A stretch of 33,213 bases of DNA from Paenochrobactrum gallinarii (GTDB taxonomy: Bacteria; Pseudomonadota; Alphaproteobacteria; Rhizobiales; Rhizobiaceae), in assembly GCF_014205685.1 (NCBI RefSeq), contig NZ_JACIIU010000006.1:1-33213 (forward strand). The letters run 5' to 3'. Made by a program: the position numbers and the translations under genes. The notes below the pieces were generated by a model, which saw nothing but the letters and a program-made list of their open reading frames with translations, was not told the origin of the DNA and did no database searches. Shown in pieces: positions 7,277-17,167 of this stretch (its first letter is position 1; each line of letters begins with the position of its first letter).

Positions 7277-7354
7277 GTCATTTTACCCTTTTATCTTTTC
7301 ACAAACAGACTGTTATTGGCACAAACATCGGTGTTGTGAAAGTCTATAAACGCA

Positions 7355-7398
7355 TGAGAGCGCCGCGTGCCGGTTTTGGCACGCAAAGGTCGCTCTCA
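7355..7398. repeat. Nested double inverted repeat between the FMN reductase and pyrF
   Basis: TGAGAGCG (7355-7362) pairs with CGCTCTCA (7391-7398), and inside it GCGTGCC (7365-7371) pairs with GGCACGC (7378-7384). There is no U-run on either side. It could act as an RNA-stabilising or transcription-blocking hairpin, or be a dispersed palindromic repeat. Confidence 0.6.
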
Positions 7399-7453
7399 CA
7401 CCTTAAAATGAGTGGGTAATCCTTCAACAGATTTACGTTTGGGAGCTTGCCCT

Positions 7454-8035
7454 CTAAGTGCGTGGGCGCAGACTGCAATTTTCAATGAGGATACGGCAGG
7501 CATTGGTGAGCGCGCGTTGGCTGCGCTCATCTTTGAGCGCATTGTCTGCGTCAAAGGCATTGGCAGCACCTGAAACCGAACATTGCTCGGTTACAACCTG
7601 TGCACCCACCGCCATTAAAACCGCACGCAGATGATAAAGGCCGCGCATACCCGCAAAAGCTCCGTTGGAGGTGGAGCACAAAGCGGTGGTCAGACCTGCA
7701 TAGGGTCTAAGCGGAGCATCGCCGTCTTTGGAAATACGGCTGACCCAGTCCAGTGTGTTTTTCAACAATGGCGGGATCGACGCATTATATTCAGGCGAGC
7801 AGATCATCAAGCCGTCATGATTGGCGATGATGCGGGCGAGCTGCATGGCTGGTTCAGGAATGCCATGCTCACTTTGCAGGTCTTCATCCATGATTGGCAG
7901 CGGATAGTCACGCAGCGAAATTTGCGTGACTTGCGCGCCTTGTTTTTCCAGTTCATGCGTTGCGGCATCAGCCATATGCTGGCTGAAAGCGCCGTTGCGA
8001 ACCGATCCGGCAAAAACCAGAATTTTAGTGGACAT
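7454..8035 (-). CDS. NADPH-dependent FMN reductase-type flavoprotein
   Basis: A 193-aa flavodoxin-fold protein of the NADPH-dependent FMN reductase (ChrR/SsuE-like) family. KILVFAGSVRNGAFSQ near the N-terminus is the FMN phosphate-binding loop, and ICSPEYNASIPPLLKNTLDW (about residues 75-95) is the family hallmark. Such proteins reduce flavins, quinones or chromate with NAD(P)H; the substrate cannot be told here. The start at 8035 is chosen because an AAGGAG site lies nine bases upstream; a TTG at 8053 would overlap that site. It follows pmtA by 30 bases on the same strand. Confidence 0.92.
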   Translation of the reverse strand: MSTKILVFAGSVRNGAFSQHMADAATHELEKQGAQVTQISLRDYPLPIMDEDLQSEHGIPEPAMQLARIIANHDGLMICSPEYNASIPPLLKNTLDWVSRISKDGDAPLRPYAGLTTALCSTSNGAFAGMRGLYHLRAVLMAVGAQVVTEQCSVSGAANAFDADNALKDERSQRALTNACRILIENCSLRPRT

Positions 8036-8065
8036 GGATGAGTGCTCCTTCAAGGCATATTTCGT

Positions 8066-8665
8066 TTAAGAAAGCGGGCTGCGATAGACCCATAATTGTG
8101 CAGGCGGCACATTGCGCATGACAAAGTCATAATGCTTGACCACATAATTGCCTTTGCCTGCCGGAACGGGTGCAAGCGGGCCATAGGTGATCTGAATAAC
8201 CGGACGACCGGCCGGCACACGACGTAGCAAATCTTCAATGATCTGGACACGGGCCGGAACAGGGAAGTTCAAAAGCGGTACAGCTGACACAACACTGTCG
8301 AACAACATGTCTTTGTTGTCACCCAAAGTGGTGTCGAGATCAAAGGCGTCGCCCTGAATGATGTTTACATCCGGATAATTGATACGCAGATGTTTGGCAA
8401 AATCTTCTGAATATTCGACGCAGTACAAATCCTGCGGTTTTACACCATGCTGCAAAATCGCTTTGGTGATCACACCAGTGCCGGGTCCAAGTTCAAGCAC
8501 CGGCAGTTTGGATGTGGTGTCGATGACACTCGCCATGCGGCGTGCAGTGATGGAGCTTGTCGGTAAAATGGCTCCGACGGCTTTCGGCCCGTCAATCCAG
8601 CCTTTAAAGAAGCGAATTTCTTCGTTGAATTTCTCGGCGAATTTACGTGCCAGCGGTCCTGCCAT
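8066..8665 (-). CDS. pmtA: Phospholipid N-methyltransferase (PmtA type)
   Basis: The 199-aa SAM-dependent methyltransferase makes phosphatidylcholine by methylating phosphatidylethanolamine three times at the inner membrane. The N-terminal RKFAEKFNEEIRFFKGWIDG and the SAM loop VLELGPGTG (about 56-64) match rhizobial and Brucella PmtA, which are about 200 aa. AVPLLNFP is the post-I motif region. The start at 8665 has a GGGAGA site seven bases upstream; an ATG at 8680 has none. The chromosomal position beside dnaJ matches that in Brucella as I recall it. It may be co-transcribed with the flavin reductase. Confidence 0.92.
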   Translation of the reverse strand: MAGPLARKFAEKFNEEIRFFKGWIDGPKAVGAILPTSSITARRMASVIDTTSKLPVLELGPGTGVITKAILQHGVKPQDLYCVEYSEDFAKHLRINYPDVNIIQGDAFDLDTTLGDNKDMLFDSVVSAVPLLNFPVPARVQIIEDLLRRVPAGRPVIQITYGPLAPVPAGKGNYVVKHYDFVMRNVPPAQLWVYRSPLS

Positions 8666-8859
8666 TATGCGATCTCCCATTAATGTCACTTGGCAAAAAA
8701 CAATTTGGTGCACTCATCAAACATCAAACTTGCCTCAAGGTTTACGTTCATAACACGAAATTTGTGACAAGAAATTGCTTTTTCGCGTGTTTGAATTCAC
8801 AGTTCATTTTTTTATGAAACAGTTTTACGTTTGATGATAAATCCAAAAAGACAAAGAAA

Positions 8860-8878
8860 AAGGGGCCAAAAGCCCCTT
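8860..8878 (-). terminator. dnaJ terminator
   Basis: AAGGGGC-TTTTG-GCCCCTT followed by TTTCTTTG on the minus strand. The stem overlaps the dnaJ stop codon (8877-8879). Confidence 0.85.
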
Positions 8879-10010
8879 AATCTTTAATTCCTTCAAAGAA
8901 ATCTTTCATCCGTGCGAAAAATCCGGTCGATTGCGGACTATTTTCTTTGGAAGAAATTTCTTCAAATTCCTGCAACAGCTCGCGCTGGCGCTTGTTGAGA
9001 TTCTGCGGCGTTTCAATTGCCACCTGAATGTAAAGGTCGCCGAGATTGCCTTGGCGCAGTACCGGCATGCCCTTTGCCTTGAGGCGGAACTGCTTGCCGT
9101 TTTGCGTGCCTTCCGGAATTTTGACGCGGGTTTGCGTGCCATCCAGCGTGGTCACTTCAAACTGGCCGCCAAGAGCTGCCGTGGTCATGGAAATCGGCAC
9201 TTTGCAATAAAGGTCGGCTCCGTCGCGCTGGAAGAATTCATGCGGCTTGATGGAAATAAAGATGTAAAGATCGCCCGAAGGGCCGCCGCGTGTGCCGGCT
9301 TCACCTTCGCCCGACAAGCGGATGCGGGTGCCATCTTCAATGCCGGCCGGAATATTAACCGAGAGCGAGCGCTCCTGCGAAACATGGCCGGTGCCCGAGC
9401 ATTTGGTGCAAGGATCAGGAATGGTCTGGCCACGGCCGTTACAGGTCGGGCAGGCGCGTTCAACTGAGAAGAAACCTTGCGAGGCACGCACACGTCCGGC
9501 ACCGCCACAGGTGGCACAAGTGACAGGCTGCGTGCCGGGTTTTGCACCGGAACCGGTACATTCGTCACAAGTGATGGAGCTTGGTACGCGAATTTGTGCG
9601 GTCTTGCCGGTGAAAGCTTCTTCTAATGAGACTTCCATATTGTAGCGCAGATCGGCGCCGCGCTCACGTCCGCCGGAGCGGCGCTGACGTCCGCCACCCA
9701 TCATCTCGCCAAAAATATCTTCGAAAATATCGGAGAAGCCGCCTGCACCGCCAAAGCCACCGCCAAAACCACCACCGCCGCCGCCGTTTTCAAAGGCTGC
9801 ATGGCCGTAGCGATCGTAGGCTGCGCGTTTTTGCGGGTCTTTCAGCACATCATAGGCTTCACCAAGCTCAATAAACTTGCGCTCTGCTTCCGCATCACCC
9901 GGGTTTTTGTCGGGGTGGAATTGCATGGCAAGTTTACGATAGGCCGATTTCAGAACTTTATCGTCAGCTGTTTTGGTAACACCAAGGATTTCGTAATAGT
10001 CGATCTTCAT
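8877..10010 (-). CDS. dnaJ: Chaperone DnaJ (Hsp40)
   Basis: The 377-aa co-chaperone stimulates DnaK ATPase activity and delivers substrates in the cytoplasm. Domain order is standard for type I: J domain at 1-70 with HPD at 32-34; a glycine-rich region at about 75-110; a zinc domain with four CxxCxGxG repeats (CDECTGSG 148, CATCGGAG 165, CPTCNGRG 187, CTKCSGTG 201); then the C-terminal substrate-binding domain. Length is normal. The ribosome site is weak. It lies 273 bases after dnaK on the same strand, behind a terminator, so it may also have its own promoter. Confidence 0.98.
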   Translation of the reverse strand: MKIDYYEILGVTKTADDKVLKSAYRKLAMQFHPDKNPGDAEAERKFIELGEAYDVLKDPQKRAAYDRYGHAAFENGGGGGGFGGGFGGAGGFSDIFEDIFGEMMGGGRQRRSGGRERGADLRYNMEVSLEEAFTGKTAQIRVPSSITCDECTGSGAKPGTQPVTCATCGGAGRVRASQGFFSVERACPTCNGRGQTIPDPCTKCSGTGHVSQERSLSVNIPAGIEDGTRIRLSGEGEAGTRGGPSGDLYIFISIKPHEFFQRDGADLYCKVPISMTTAALGGQFEVTTLDGTQTRVKIPEGTQNGKQFRLKAKGMPVLRQGNLGDLYIQVAIETPQNLNKRQRELLQEFEEISSKENSPQSTGFFARMKDFFEGIKD

Positions 10011-10243
10011 GAATTCGTCTTTCAGGCGGCTCTCATAATGATGGCCAAAAACTTTAATGACCTCACAGCGCGCAAAACATATGGAAACTGGCTGCGATAC
10101 CAGATCTAAAGCAAGATGTTATCGCGACTGGCTGTGAATAGCAGAGTGCCTAAAGATCAGACCTCTGACCGGTTAACTAAGAACAAAACAACCGGAACAG
10201 CCGCCAATGTTTTGCTTCATAAATGTAAGCTCGAATATCGGAA

Positions 10244-10265
10244 AGCCCGACTTGAAAGTCGGGCT
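10244..10265 (-). terminator. Hairpin terminator after dnaK
   Basis: AGCCCGACTT and AAGTCGGGCT form a 10-bp perfect stem, followed on the minus strand by TTCCGATATT. The U-run is short, so attenuation between dnaK and dnaJ rather than a full stop is possible. Confidence 0.7.
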
Positions 10266-10283
10266 CCCCACATATCGGTTAGA

Positions 10284-12191
10284 TTATGACTTCTTTTCGT
10301 TGTCGTCGATTTCTTCGAAATCAGCGTCAACAACATCGTCATCCGAAGCCTTGGCATCGTCTTCGCCAGCCTGTCCATCTTCGGCCTGACCAGCTTCATA
10401 CATAGCCTGACCAAGCTTCATGGAAGCTTCAGCAAGGGTCTGTGTCTTGGTTTTGATGTCTTCTGCATCATCACCTTCAACAGCAGTTTTCAATGCTGCC
10501 AGAGCAGTTTCGATGGCCTGCTTATCTTCAGCCGAAACTTTTTCGCCGTATTCTTTCAGCGACTTATCGGTTGAATGGATAAGGCCTTCTGCCTGGTTCT
10601 TGGCTTCAACAGCTTCACGGCGCTTCTTGTCAGCTTCAGCGTTGGCTTCAGCATCTTTAACCATCTGTTCGATATCAGCATCGGAGAGACCGCCAGAAGC
10701 CTGAATGCGGATCTGGTGTTCTTTGCCGGTGCCTTTGTCTTTTGCAGACACGTTAACAATACCGTTGGCATCGATGTCGAAGGTCACTTCAATCTGCGGA
10801 ACTCCACGTGGTGCCGGTGGGATACCAACCAGATCAAACTGGCCAAGCATCTTGTTGTCGGCAGCCATTTCGCGCTCACCCTGCGCCACACGAATGGTCA
10901 CAGCAGACTGGCTGTCTTCAGCGGTCGAGAAAGTCTGGGACTTCTTGGTAGGGATCGTGGTGTTACGCTCGATCAAACGGGTGAAAACGCCGCCCAATGT
11001 TTCGATACCCAGTGAAAGCGGGGTAACGTCGAGGAGCAATACGTCTTTCACGTCGCCCTGCAAGACACCGCCCTGAATTGCTGCACCCATGGCAACAACT
11101 TCGTCAGGGTTCACACCCTTGTGCGGCTCTTTACCAAAGAACTCTTTAACGACTTCCTGAATTTTTGGCATACGGGTCATACCGCCAACCAAAACAACTT
11201 CATCAATGTCGCCGGCTTTCAGACCAGCATCTTTCAATGCAGCCTTACATGGGTTGACTGTGCGCTGTACCAGATCGTCCACGAGGGTTTCGAGCTTGGC
11301 GCGTGACAGTTTGATGGCCAGATGCTTAGGACCGGTCTGATCTGCGGTGATGAACGGCAGGTTAATCTCAGTCTGCTGCGCAGATGAAAGTTCGATCTTG
11401 GCTTTTTCAGCAGCTTCTTTGAGGCGCTGCAGAGCAAGCTTGTCGTTCTTCAGGTCAATGCCCTGTTCTTTTTTGAACTCATTGACGAGATATTCAACCA
11501 GACGCATGTCGAAGTCTTCACCGCCGAGGAATGTATCACCATTGGTGGATTTTACTTCAAATACGCCATCGCCGATTTCGAGGATCGAAACGTCAAAGGT
11601 ACCGCCACCAAGGTCATAAACCGCAATGGTCTTGCCTTCGCTCTTATCGAGGCCGTAAGCCAGCGCCGCAGCAGTTGGTTCGTTGATGATACGCAGAACT
11701 TCGAGACCTGCGATGCGGCCTGCATCTTTGGTTGCCTGACGCTGAGCATCGTTAAAATATGCAGGAACTGTAATAACAGCCTGTTCAACTTTTTCACCGA
11801 GGTAATCTTCAGCGGTTTCCTTCATTTTCTGAAGGATCATCGCGGATACCTGCGAAGGTGAATATTTTGTGCCGTGGACTTCTACCCACGCATCACCATT
11901 GTCGCCCTTAACAATCTTGTATGGAACCAGATCTTTATCTTTGGTTACCATCGGATCGTCGAAACGACGGCCGACAAGACGTTTAACAGCAAACAAGGTG
12001 CCTTCCGGATTGGTCACGGCCTGACGTTTTGCAGGCTGGCCAGCGAGGCGCTCGTCACCTTCGGAGAAAGCGATAATCGACGGGGTGGTGCGTGCACCTT
12101 CCGCATTTTCGATGACCTTCGCGTTTTTGCCGTCCATGACAGCTACGCAGGAGTTGGTCGTTCCCAGATCAATACCAATTACTTTAGCCAT
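10284..12191 (-). CDS. dnaK: Chaperone DnaK (Hsp70)
   Basis: This 635-aa Hsp70 folds proteins with DnaJ and GrpE in the cytoplasm. Nucleotide-binding domain motifs are present: [13 protein letters not shown] at the N-terminus, [15 protein letters not shown] and [14 protein letters not shown]. The linker [16 protein letters not shown], the substrate-binding domain and an acidic tail (DADFEEIDD) follow. The start at 12191 (MAKVIGI) has a GGAGA site six bases upstream; the upstream ATG at 12203 overlaps that site. A near-perfect RpoH promoter lies about 113-141 bases upstream. Confidence 0.98.
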   Translation of the reverse strand: MAKVIGIDLGTTNSCVAVMDGKNAKVIENAEGARTTPSIIAFSEGDERLAGQPAKRQAVTNPEGTLFAVKRLVGRRFDDPMVTKDKDLVPYKIVKGDNGDAWVEVHGTKYSPSQVSAMILQKMKETAEDYLGEKVEQAVITVPAYFNDAQRQATKDAGRIAGLEVLRIINEPTAAALAYGLDKSEGKTIAVYDLGGGTFDVSILEIGDGVFEVKSTNGDTFLGGEDFDMRLVEYLVNEFKKEQGIDLKNDKLALQRLKEAAEKAKIELSSAQQTEINLPFITADQTGPKHLAIKLSRAKLETLVDDLVQRTVNPCKAALKDAGLKAGDIDEVVLVGGMTRMPKIQEVVKEFFGKEPHKGVNPDEVVAMGAAIQGGVLQGDVKDVLLLDVTPLSLGIETLGGVFTRLIERNTTIPTKKSQTFSTAEDSQSAVTIRVAQGEREMAADNKMLGQFDLVGIPPAPRGVPQIEVTFDIDANGIVNVSAKDKGTGKEHQIRIQASGGLSDADIEQMVKDAEANAEADKKRREAVEAKNQAEGLIHSTDKSLKEYGEKVSAEDKQAIETALAALKTAVEGDDAEDIKTKTQTLAEASMKLGQAMYEAGQAEDGQAGEDDAKASDDDVVDADFEEIDDNEKKS

Positions 12192-12211
12192 ATTTATCTC
12201 CATTCAGCAAA

Positions 12212-12246
12212 CCGCTTAGACCTCTGACGAGCGTTCTGTTAAGCGG
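12212..12246 (-). promoter_or_regulatory. 5'-UTR hairpin of dnaK
   Basis: CCGCTTA and TAAGCGG (12240-12246 and 12212-12218) pair across 21 bases in the leader, about 20 bases before the start codon. It could affect mRNA stability or temperature-dependent translation; no function is shown by the sequence. Confidence 0.4.
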
Positions 12247-12303
12247 CCCCTATCGGTTCTAGGCTGCCCCTTGATCGTGAATTAAGGCATCCTGTTGAAG
12301 GGT

Positions 12304-12332
12304 ATATAAGAAAGGGTTATTTTCACTGCAAG
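12304..12332 (-). promoter_or_regulatory. RpoH (sigma-32) promoter of dnaK
   Basis: The minus strand reads CTTG (12332-12329), an 18-base spacer, then CTTATAT (12310-12304). This fits the alphaproteobacterial RpoH consensus CTTG-N17/18-CYTATNT exactly. Predicted start of transcription is near 12297, giving a leader of about 105 bases. Confidence 0.85.
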
Positions 12333-12404
12333 TCGGTTTAGGTCAGTTCTGCAAGATTCCTGCCGCAAGTGACAGTATTTTGCCCGAAACCATGAAAAAA
12401 CGGC

Positions 12405-13391
12405 TTAAACCTCTGTCCAATTTCCTTTTTTTCCGGCTTCATAGACCATATCAATGAAATGCTGATTGCCTTTTGAGTTTTCAAGACTGAAAACACTGAC
12501 AGGCGCGCCGCGTGCTTTACGCACAAATGTTTCCGCTTGCAACTGATACTGATTAATATTCTGGAAGCTGTAGGCGGTCGTGGTGTCGCGGGTGGCATTA
12601 TGCACGGTCAGGCGGGCATGGTCATATTTGAGCGGATTGAAGGGTGCATGCACTTCAATATAGCCTTTATCGCCGTGAAAAATCATTGATTGGCGGTAGG
12701 CCATTTGTGTTGCCACGTAAAAATGCAGATCAAACCCGTCAAATTGCGCCTCTACACTGGCATAGCGATCGGTGTTGAAGGTGGGGTCAAATTCTATCTG
12801 TGCGCGGATGCGCTTTGGTTCAAGGCCGGTGCTCATACGGGTGGTGACCACCGGATAAACCCCGATATCAGGCAGGCCGCCACCACCAAGCGATAATTGA
12901 TTGCGCATATTGGCGGGATCATTGTTAAAGTAAGTGAAAACGCCTTCCACGCGGCGTAAATGTCCAATCACACCTTCCTGCAACAGTTCACGCAGTTTGA
13001 TCCACTGCGGATGGTAATAAACCATGAAAGCTTCAGAAATCACCACGCCATATTGATCGCGCGCGGCAATCAGCGCATCAATTTCTGCCGTTTTAAGCGC
13101 AATCGGCTTTTCGCATAAAACATGTTTACCCGCCTTGGCTGCTTTAAGCGTCCATTCCGCATGTTGCGATGTCGGCAGCGGAATGTAAATTCCGTCGATC
13201 TCATCGCAGGCAAGCAGCTCGTCATAGGAGCCGAAGGCGTGTTTCATACCAAAGCGATCAGCAACGTGACGCGCTTTGGCCAAATCACGGCTGGCGATGG
13301 CATGTGCTACGCCGTTTTCACTGGCGCAGATTGCCGGAATAACCTGATTGATGCCAATATTCGCCGTCGACAGGATGCCCCATCTAAACAT
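12405..13391 (-). CDS. Gfo/Idh/MocA family oxidoreductase
   Basis: A 328-aa NAD(P)-dependent sugar or polyol dehydrogenase-like protein. The Rossmann N-terminus reads FRWGILSTANIGINQVIPAI, followed by KAGKHVLCEKPIALK (the EKP motif with the catalytic lysine, about residues 90-104) and the C-terminal alpha/beta domain with GGGGLPDIGVYPV, the usual D-x-G-x-Y region. The substrate is unknown. The start at 13391 has an AGAGGGGA ribosome site; upstream codons are not family-like. No strong terminator follows, so the transcript may run on towards the dnaK promoter region. Confidence 0.92.
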   Translation of the reverse strand: MFRWGILSTANIGINQVIPAICASENGVAHAIASRDLAKARHVADRFGMKHAFGSYDELLACDEIDGIYIPLPTSQHAEWTLKAAKAGKHVLCEKPIALKTAEIDALIAARDQYGVVISEAFMVYYHPQWIKLRELLQEGVIGHLRRVEGVFTYFNNDPANMRNQLSLGGGGLPDIGVYPVVTTRMSTGLEPKRIRAQIEFDPTFNTDRYASVEAQFDGFDLHFYVATQMAYRQSMIFHGDKGYIEVHAPFNPLKYDHARLTVHNATRDTTTAYSFQNINQYQLQAETFVRKARGAPVSVFSLENSKGNQHFIDMVYEAGKKGNWTEV

Positions 13392-13620
13392 GATTTCCCC
13401 TCTTAAATGAACTGGCTGATGTTCGCGCAACACTATCCTGCGTTATGAAAAAAAAGAAATGCTGATTCTTAAATAAATGCTGGCGGGCTCTTTTGAGTTG
13501 AAACAGATGGGGGGGTAAGCTCTTTGGTTGTGTATTCACTGTTTTATCACCATTTTTTCAGGTGAATTTTCACTTTTTACCGAAATGTTCACAAAATTTG
13601 ACAATGGGGGTTGAATATTA

Positions 13621-13759
13621 AAGACCGCTGATCCATATCAGGGTTACTTACCGCTGTGCCTCCTCCCATTGCGCGCGGTAAGTGTTCCCCTCTGAAGGTT
13701 TTGCCTTTAAGGCACCTTCATAAATTTTAAGCCGGGCTCTTTAGTCCGGCTCTTTTTTT
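13621..13759 (+). ncRNA. Candidate trans-acting small RNA with anti-Shine-Dalgarno loop
   Basis: Three hairpins in a row look like a rhizobial alpha-r small RNA. Hairpin 1: ACTTACCGC (13646-13654) pairs with GCGGTAAGT (13675-13683), and its loop exposes CCTCCTCCC (13659-13667), which could pair with ribosome-binding sites. Hairpin 2: TGAAGGT (13693-13699) with ACCTTCA (13714-13720), and inside it GCCTT with AAGGC. Hairpin 3 is a strong terminator (13730-13759). It most resembles the mmgR/suhB (alpha-r8) or alpha-r7 type families, but the assignment is from memory. The 5' end is estimated; no canonical promoter with 17-base spacing was found. Confidence 0.75.
13730..13759 (+). terminator. Intrinsic terminator of the small RNA
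   Basis: AGCCGG (13730-13735) and CCGGCT (13746-13751) pair, followed by C and seven T (13753-13759). Confidence 0.9.
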
Positions 13760-13802
13760 GCCCGAAATCTGAATGGGCTTCCCCCGAAACTTGAATAGAC
13801 AT

Positions 13803-13912
13803 ATTGTGCAGTCAGCTACTACTTGGCAGCTACTACTTGGCAGCCACTATTGTGCAGTCAGCTACTACTTGGCAGCTACTACTTGGCAGCCACTATTGAG
13901 CAGCCAGCCACT
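13803..13912. repeat. 46-bp tandem minisatellite with a nested 14-bp repeat
   Basis: Two identical 46-bp units (13803-13848 and 13849-13894) and a partial, diverged third (13895-13912, ATTGAGCAGCCAGCCACT). Each unit itself contains CAGCTACTACTTGG twice in tandem. The unit length is not a multiple of three and no gene covers it. Confidence 0.95.
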
Positions 13913-13944
13913 GCTGGTGAAAATGCTTTGCGGGATCAAAGAAA

Positions 13945-13972
13945 AAGGCGCCATGGTTTCCCATGGCGCCTT
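13945..13972. terminator. Two-way terminator after gcvP
   Basis: AAGGCGCCATGG and CCATGGCGCCTT form a perfect 12-bp stem with a TTTC loop, flanked by T6 on the plus strand and by A5 (T5 on the minus strand) on the other side. It serves gcvP on the minus strand and could stop plus-strand read-through. Confidence 0.9.
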
Positions 13973-13995
13973 TTTTGCAAATTTAGCTGTCTGAA

Positions 13996-16794
13996 TTAGG
14001 CGTAAGCCTGCATCGGAGGGCATGAGCAGATCAGGTTACGATCGCCGGCCACGTTGTCGATGCGGGATACCGGCGGCCAGTATTTGGCGGTCGGATCAGC
14101 ATCTGCATTCGGGAAAACAGCTTCCTGACGTGAGTAAGGATGCTTCCATTCACCGCCGATTGTATCAATGGCAGTGTGCGGCGCATTGACCAGCGGGTTG
14201 TCGTCCTGTGGCCAATGGCCGGAGGCAACCTTGTCCGCTTCACCGGCAATGGCGATCATGGCGTCACACAGACGGTCAATCTCAGCCAATGGTTCGGATT
14301 CGGTCGGCTCAATCATCAATGTGCCGGAAACCGGCCATGACATGGTTGGTGCATGGAAGCCGTAGTCGATCAGACGTTTGGCAACATCTTCAACGCTGAT
14401 GCCTGCCTGATCTTTCAACACGCGGGTGTCCACGATGCACTCATGTGCCACGCGGCCGTTCTTGCCTTTATAAAGGATCGGGAAGTGGCCTTCCAGACGA
14501 TGCGCAATATAGTTGGCGTTAAGAATGGCCATTTTGGTGGCGCGTTTGAGACCGGCACCGCCCATCATACGGATATACATCCATGTGATGACCAGAATGG
14601 ACGCACTGCCGAATGGTGCTGCGGAAACCGCATTGCTTGTGCCATTTTCCACGTGACCCGGGATAAACGGCACCAGATGCTTGGCAACACCGATCGGGCC
14701 AACGCCCGGTCCGCCGCCGCCATGCGGGATGCAGAATGTCTTATGCAGGTTCATGTGGCAAACGTCGGCGCCAATATCGCAAGGACGGCCGAGGCCAACC
14801 AGAGCGTTAAGGTTTGCACCGTCGAAATAGACCTGACCGCCATGGGAATGAACGATCTCGCAGAATTCGCGGATGCCTTCTTCAAACACACCGTAAGTGG
14901 ACGGGTAGGTGATCATGAAGGCTGCAAGGTTCTCGCTGTGTTTTTCAGCTTTTGCCTTGAGGTCTTCAATGTCGATGTCGCCTTCCGGCAGACAGTTGAC
15001 CACAACCACTTTCATACCGGCCATGCTGGCGCTGGCAGGGTTGGTACCATGCGCCGATGACGGAATCAGGCAGATATCGCGCTGATGGTCGCCGCGCGAC
15101 TGATGGTAACGGCGGATTGCCAGAAGACCGGCATATTCACCCTGACTACCGGCGTTTGGCTGCAAGGAAACAGCGGCAAAGCCGGTGATTTCGCACAGCC
15201 AGTTTTCAACGTCGGCGGTCATCTGGGCATAGCCCGTGCTCTGTTCTGCCGGTGCAAACGGATGCATGTTGGCAACTGTATTCCAGCTGACAGGCATCAT
15301 TTCTGCGGCCGCATTGAGCTTCATGGTGCAAGAGCCGAGCGGAATCATCGCACGGTCAAGCGCCAGATCTTTATCTGCCAAACGACGTAAGAAACGCATC
15401 ATTTCGGTTTCGGAGCGGTGCTGATGGAACACTTCCTGTGTCAGGAAGGCCAGCGTGCGCTTCGATGGCAGACGGGTCGCTTCAGTGCTTGCAACAGTTG
15501 CACCAAAGAGAGCGGCAATTGCTGCCACGTCTTCGTCGCTTGAAGTTTCGTCAAAAGCCACAGCCACAGTGTCAGCATCAATGATGCGCAGCAGTCGGTC
15601 AGCTTTGTCAGCTTCGGCAGCAATCGATGCAGCTTTGCCCGGAACTTTGATGGTGACAGTGTCGAACAGCTTGTCGCCAGCCAGTTCAAAGCCTGCTTTT
15701 TTCACGGCATCCGCAAAATTGCTTGCGCGTTTTGCAATTTCAGTTGCAATGGACTGCAAGCCGGAAGGGCCATGATAAATAGCATAAGATGCAGCCATAT
15801 TGGCCAGCAATGCCTGAGCGGTACAGATGTTGGATGTCGCTTTATCACGACGGATATGCTGCTCACGGGTCTGGAGAGCCAGACGGTAACCAACACGGCC
15901 GTGTGCATCGGTGGACTGGCCAACGATACGACCCGGAATGATACGGGTCAAAGCCTGTGACACGCCGAGATAGGCTGCGTGCGGGCCACCAAAGCCCATC
16001 GGCACGCCAAAGCGCTGCATGGAACCAACGGCCATATCAGCACCCCATTCGGCAGGCGCTTCTGTGACAGTCAGAGCCAGCGGATCGGCAACAGCAATCA
16101 CCTGTGTGCCAAGTGCTTTTGCAGCAGCAATCACAGCTTTATAATCGCCGTAAACGCCCTTTGTATCAGGCCAGGGAACGATCAGAGCGGTGGTGTCTGC
16201 ATCGACATCGCCTGATGTTTCAATGGTGATGCCCAAAGGCTCAGCGCGGGTGCGCAGCACGTCCAAAGTCTGGGCATGCAGTTCACCGGCAATCAGCACA
16301 CGGTGGCGGTTTTCGCGGTGATGGCGGTAAGCAATAGCCATTGCTTCTGCCACAGCCGTTGCTTCATCAAGCAAGGATGCGCAAGCAACAGGCAGACCGG
16401 TCAGCTCGGTTACCAGTGTCTGGAAGTGGAACAGCAGTTCTAAGCGACCCTGACTGATTTCTGACTGGTAAGGCGTATAGGCCGTGTACCATGCCGGATT
16501 TTCAAACAGGTTACGCTGGATCACCGGTGGGGTGTAGCAACCGCTGTAACCTGCACCGATAAAGCTTTTTTTGACGATATTGCGGTTCATCACGTCTTGA
16601 AGTTCAGCCAGAGCTGCTGCTTCGCTCAAAGGCTGCGGCAGATCCAGTTCGCGGTTAAAGCGAATGGATTCCGGCACGGCCTGTGTGATGAGTGTTTCCA
16701 GCGAGGAGACGCCGAGAGCACCAAGCATGGTGCGCTCATCCGCATCGCGGGGACCGATATGACGGTCCACAAATGGAAGTGAACCCTGCGTCAT
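13996..16794 (-). CDS. gcvP: Glycine dehydrogenase (decarboxylating), P-protein of the glycine cleavage system
   Basis: The 932-aa PLP enzyme decarboxylates glycine and passes the aminomethyl group to lipoyl-GcvH (EC 1.4.4.2). It is a single-chain P-protein with both halves. The C-terminal half has [14 protein letters not shown] and the PLP-lysine site [16 protein letters not shown] (K685). The N-terminal half starts [18 protein letters not shown] and has [15 protein letters not shown] [11 protein letters not shown]. Its ATG overlaps the gcvH stop by one base (TAATG), indicating translational coupling in the gcvT-gcvH-gcvP operon, which is controlled by the upstream glycine riboswitch. Confidence 0.98.
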   Translation of the reverse strand: MTQGSLPFVDRHIGPRDADERTMLGALGVSSLETLITQAVPESIRFNRELDLPQPLSEAAALAELQDVMNRNIVKKSFIGAGYSGCYTPPVIQRNLFENPAWYTAYTPYQSEISQGRLELLFHFQTLVTELTGLPVACASLLDEATAVAEAMAIAYRHHRENRHRVLIAGELHAQTLDVLRTRAEPLGITIETSGDVDADTTALIVPWPDTKGVYGDYKAVIAAAKALGTQVIAVADPLALTVTEAPAEWGADMAVGSMQRFGVPMGFGGPHAAYLGVSQALTRIIPGRIVGQSTDAHGRVGYRLALQTREQHIRRDKATSNICTAQALLANMAASYAIYHGPSGLQSIATEIAKRASNFADAVKKAGFELAGDKLFDTVTIKVPGKAASIAAEADKADRLLRIIDADTVAVAFDETSSDEDVAAIAALFGATVASTEATRLPSKRTLAFLTQEVFHQHRSETEMMRFLRRLADKDLALDRAMIPLGSCTMKLNAAAEMMPVSWNTVANMHPFAPAEQSTGYAQMTADVENWLCEITGFAAVSLQPNAGSQGEYAGLLAIRRYHQSRGDHQRDICLIPSSAHGTNPASASMAGMKVVVVNCLPEGDIDIEDLKAKAEKHSENLAAFMITYPSTYGVFEEGIREFCEIVHSHGGQVYFDGANLNALVGLGRPCDIGADVCHMNLHKTFCIPHGGGGPGVGPIGVAKHLVPFIPGHVENGTSNAVSAAPFGSASILVITWMYIRMMGGAGLKRATKMAILNANYIAHRLEGHFPILYKGKNGRVAHECIVDTRVLKDQAGISVEDVAKRLIDYGFHAPTMSWPVSGTLMIEPTESEPLAEIDRLCDAMIAIAGEADKVASGHWPQDDNPLVNAPHTAIDTIGGEWKHPYSRQEAVFPNADADPTAKYWPPVSRIDNVAGDRNLICSCPPMQAYA

Positions 16795-17162
16795 TAGTCT
16801 ACCAGTGCCTTATAACCGGCTGCATCGAGCAGGCCGCTCAGCTGGCCTTCATCGGAAAGCTTCAGCTTGAACAACCAGCCTTCGCCTTCTGCGGCCTGAT
16901 TGATGAGGGACGGATCATTAACAACTGCATCGTTGATTTCAACGATTTCACCGTCAACCGGTGCATAAACGTCGGAAGCAGCTTTAACGGATTCTACCAC
17001 AACAATGGCTTCGCCTTTAGCAACCTTGCGGCCAACTTCCGGCAGTTCGACGAATACGAGGTCGCCGAGCTGTTCTTGCGCATGTACGGTAATGCCGACA
17101 GTGGCGGTGCCATTATCGTTGTTGATCCATTCGTGATCTTCAGTGAACAGGATAGAGGCCAT
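16794..17162 (-). CDS. gcvH: Glycine cleavage system H protein
   Basis: A 122-aa lipoyl carrier protein that shuttles the aminomethyl group between the P, T and L proteins. [20 protein letters not shown] contains the lipoylated lysine K60 in the expected ESVK context. EDHEWI near the N-terminus and [10 protein letters not shown] near the C-terminus are standard. The length is normal. It lies five bases after gcvT and overlaps gcvP by one base, so the three subunits are made together. Confidence 0.98.
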   Translation of the reverse strand: MASILFTEDHEWINNDNGTATVGITVHAQEQLGDLVFVELPEVGRKVAKGEAIVVVESVKAASDVYAPVDGEIVEINDAVVNDPSLINQAAEGEGWLFKLKLSDEGQLSGLLDAAGYKALVD

Positions 17163-17167
17163 GATTG

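Noticed and set aside
13598..13621. TTGACA and TATTAA as promoter of the small RNA
   Set aside because: The spacing is only 12 bases, too short for a housekeeping promoter.
13803..13912. CRISPR-like array
   Set aside because: The repeats are directly adjacent with no unique spacers, so this is a minisatellite.
14353..15060. 235-aa plus-strand ORF inside gcvP
   Set aside because: It is antisense to a highly conserved part of gcvP and has no independent evidence.
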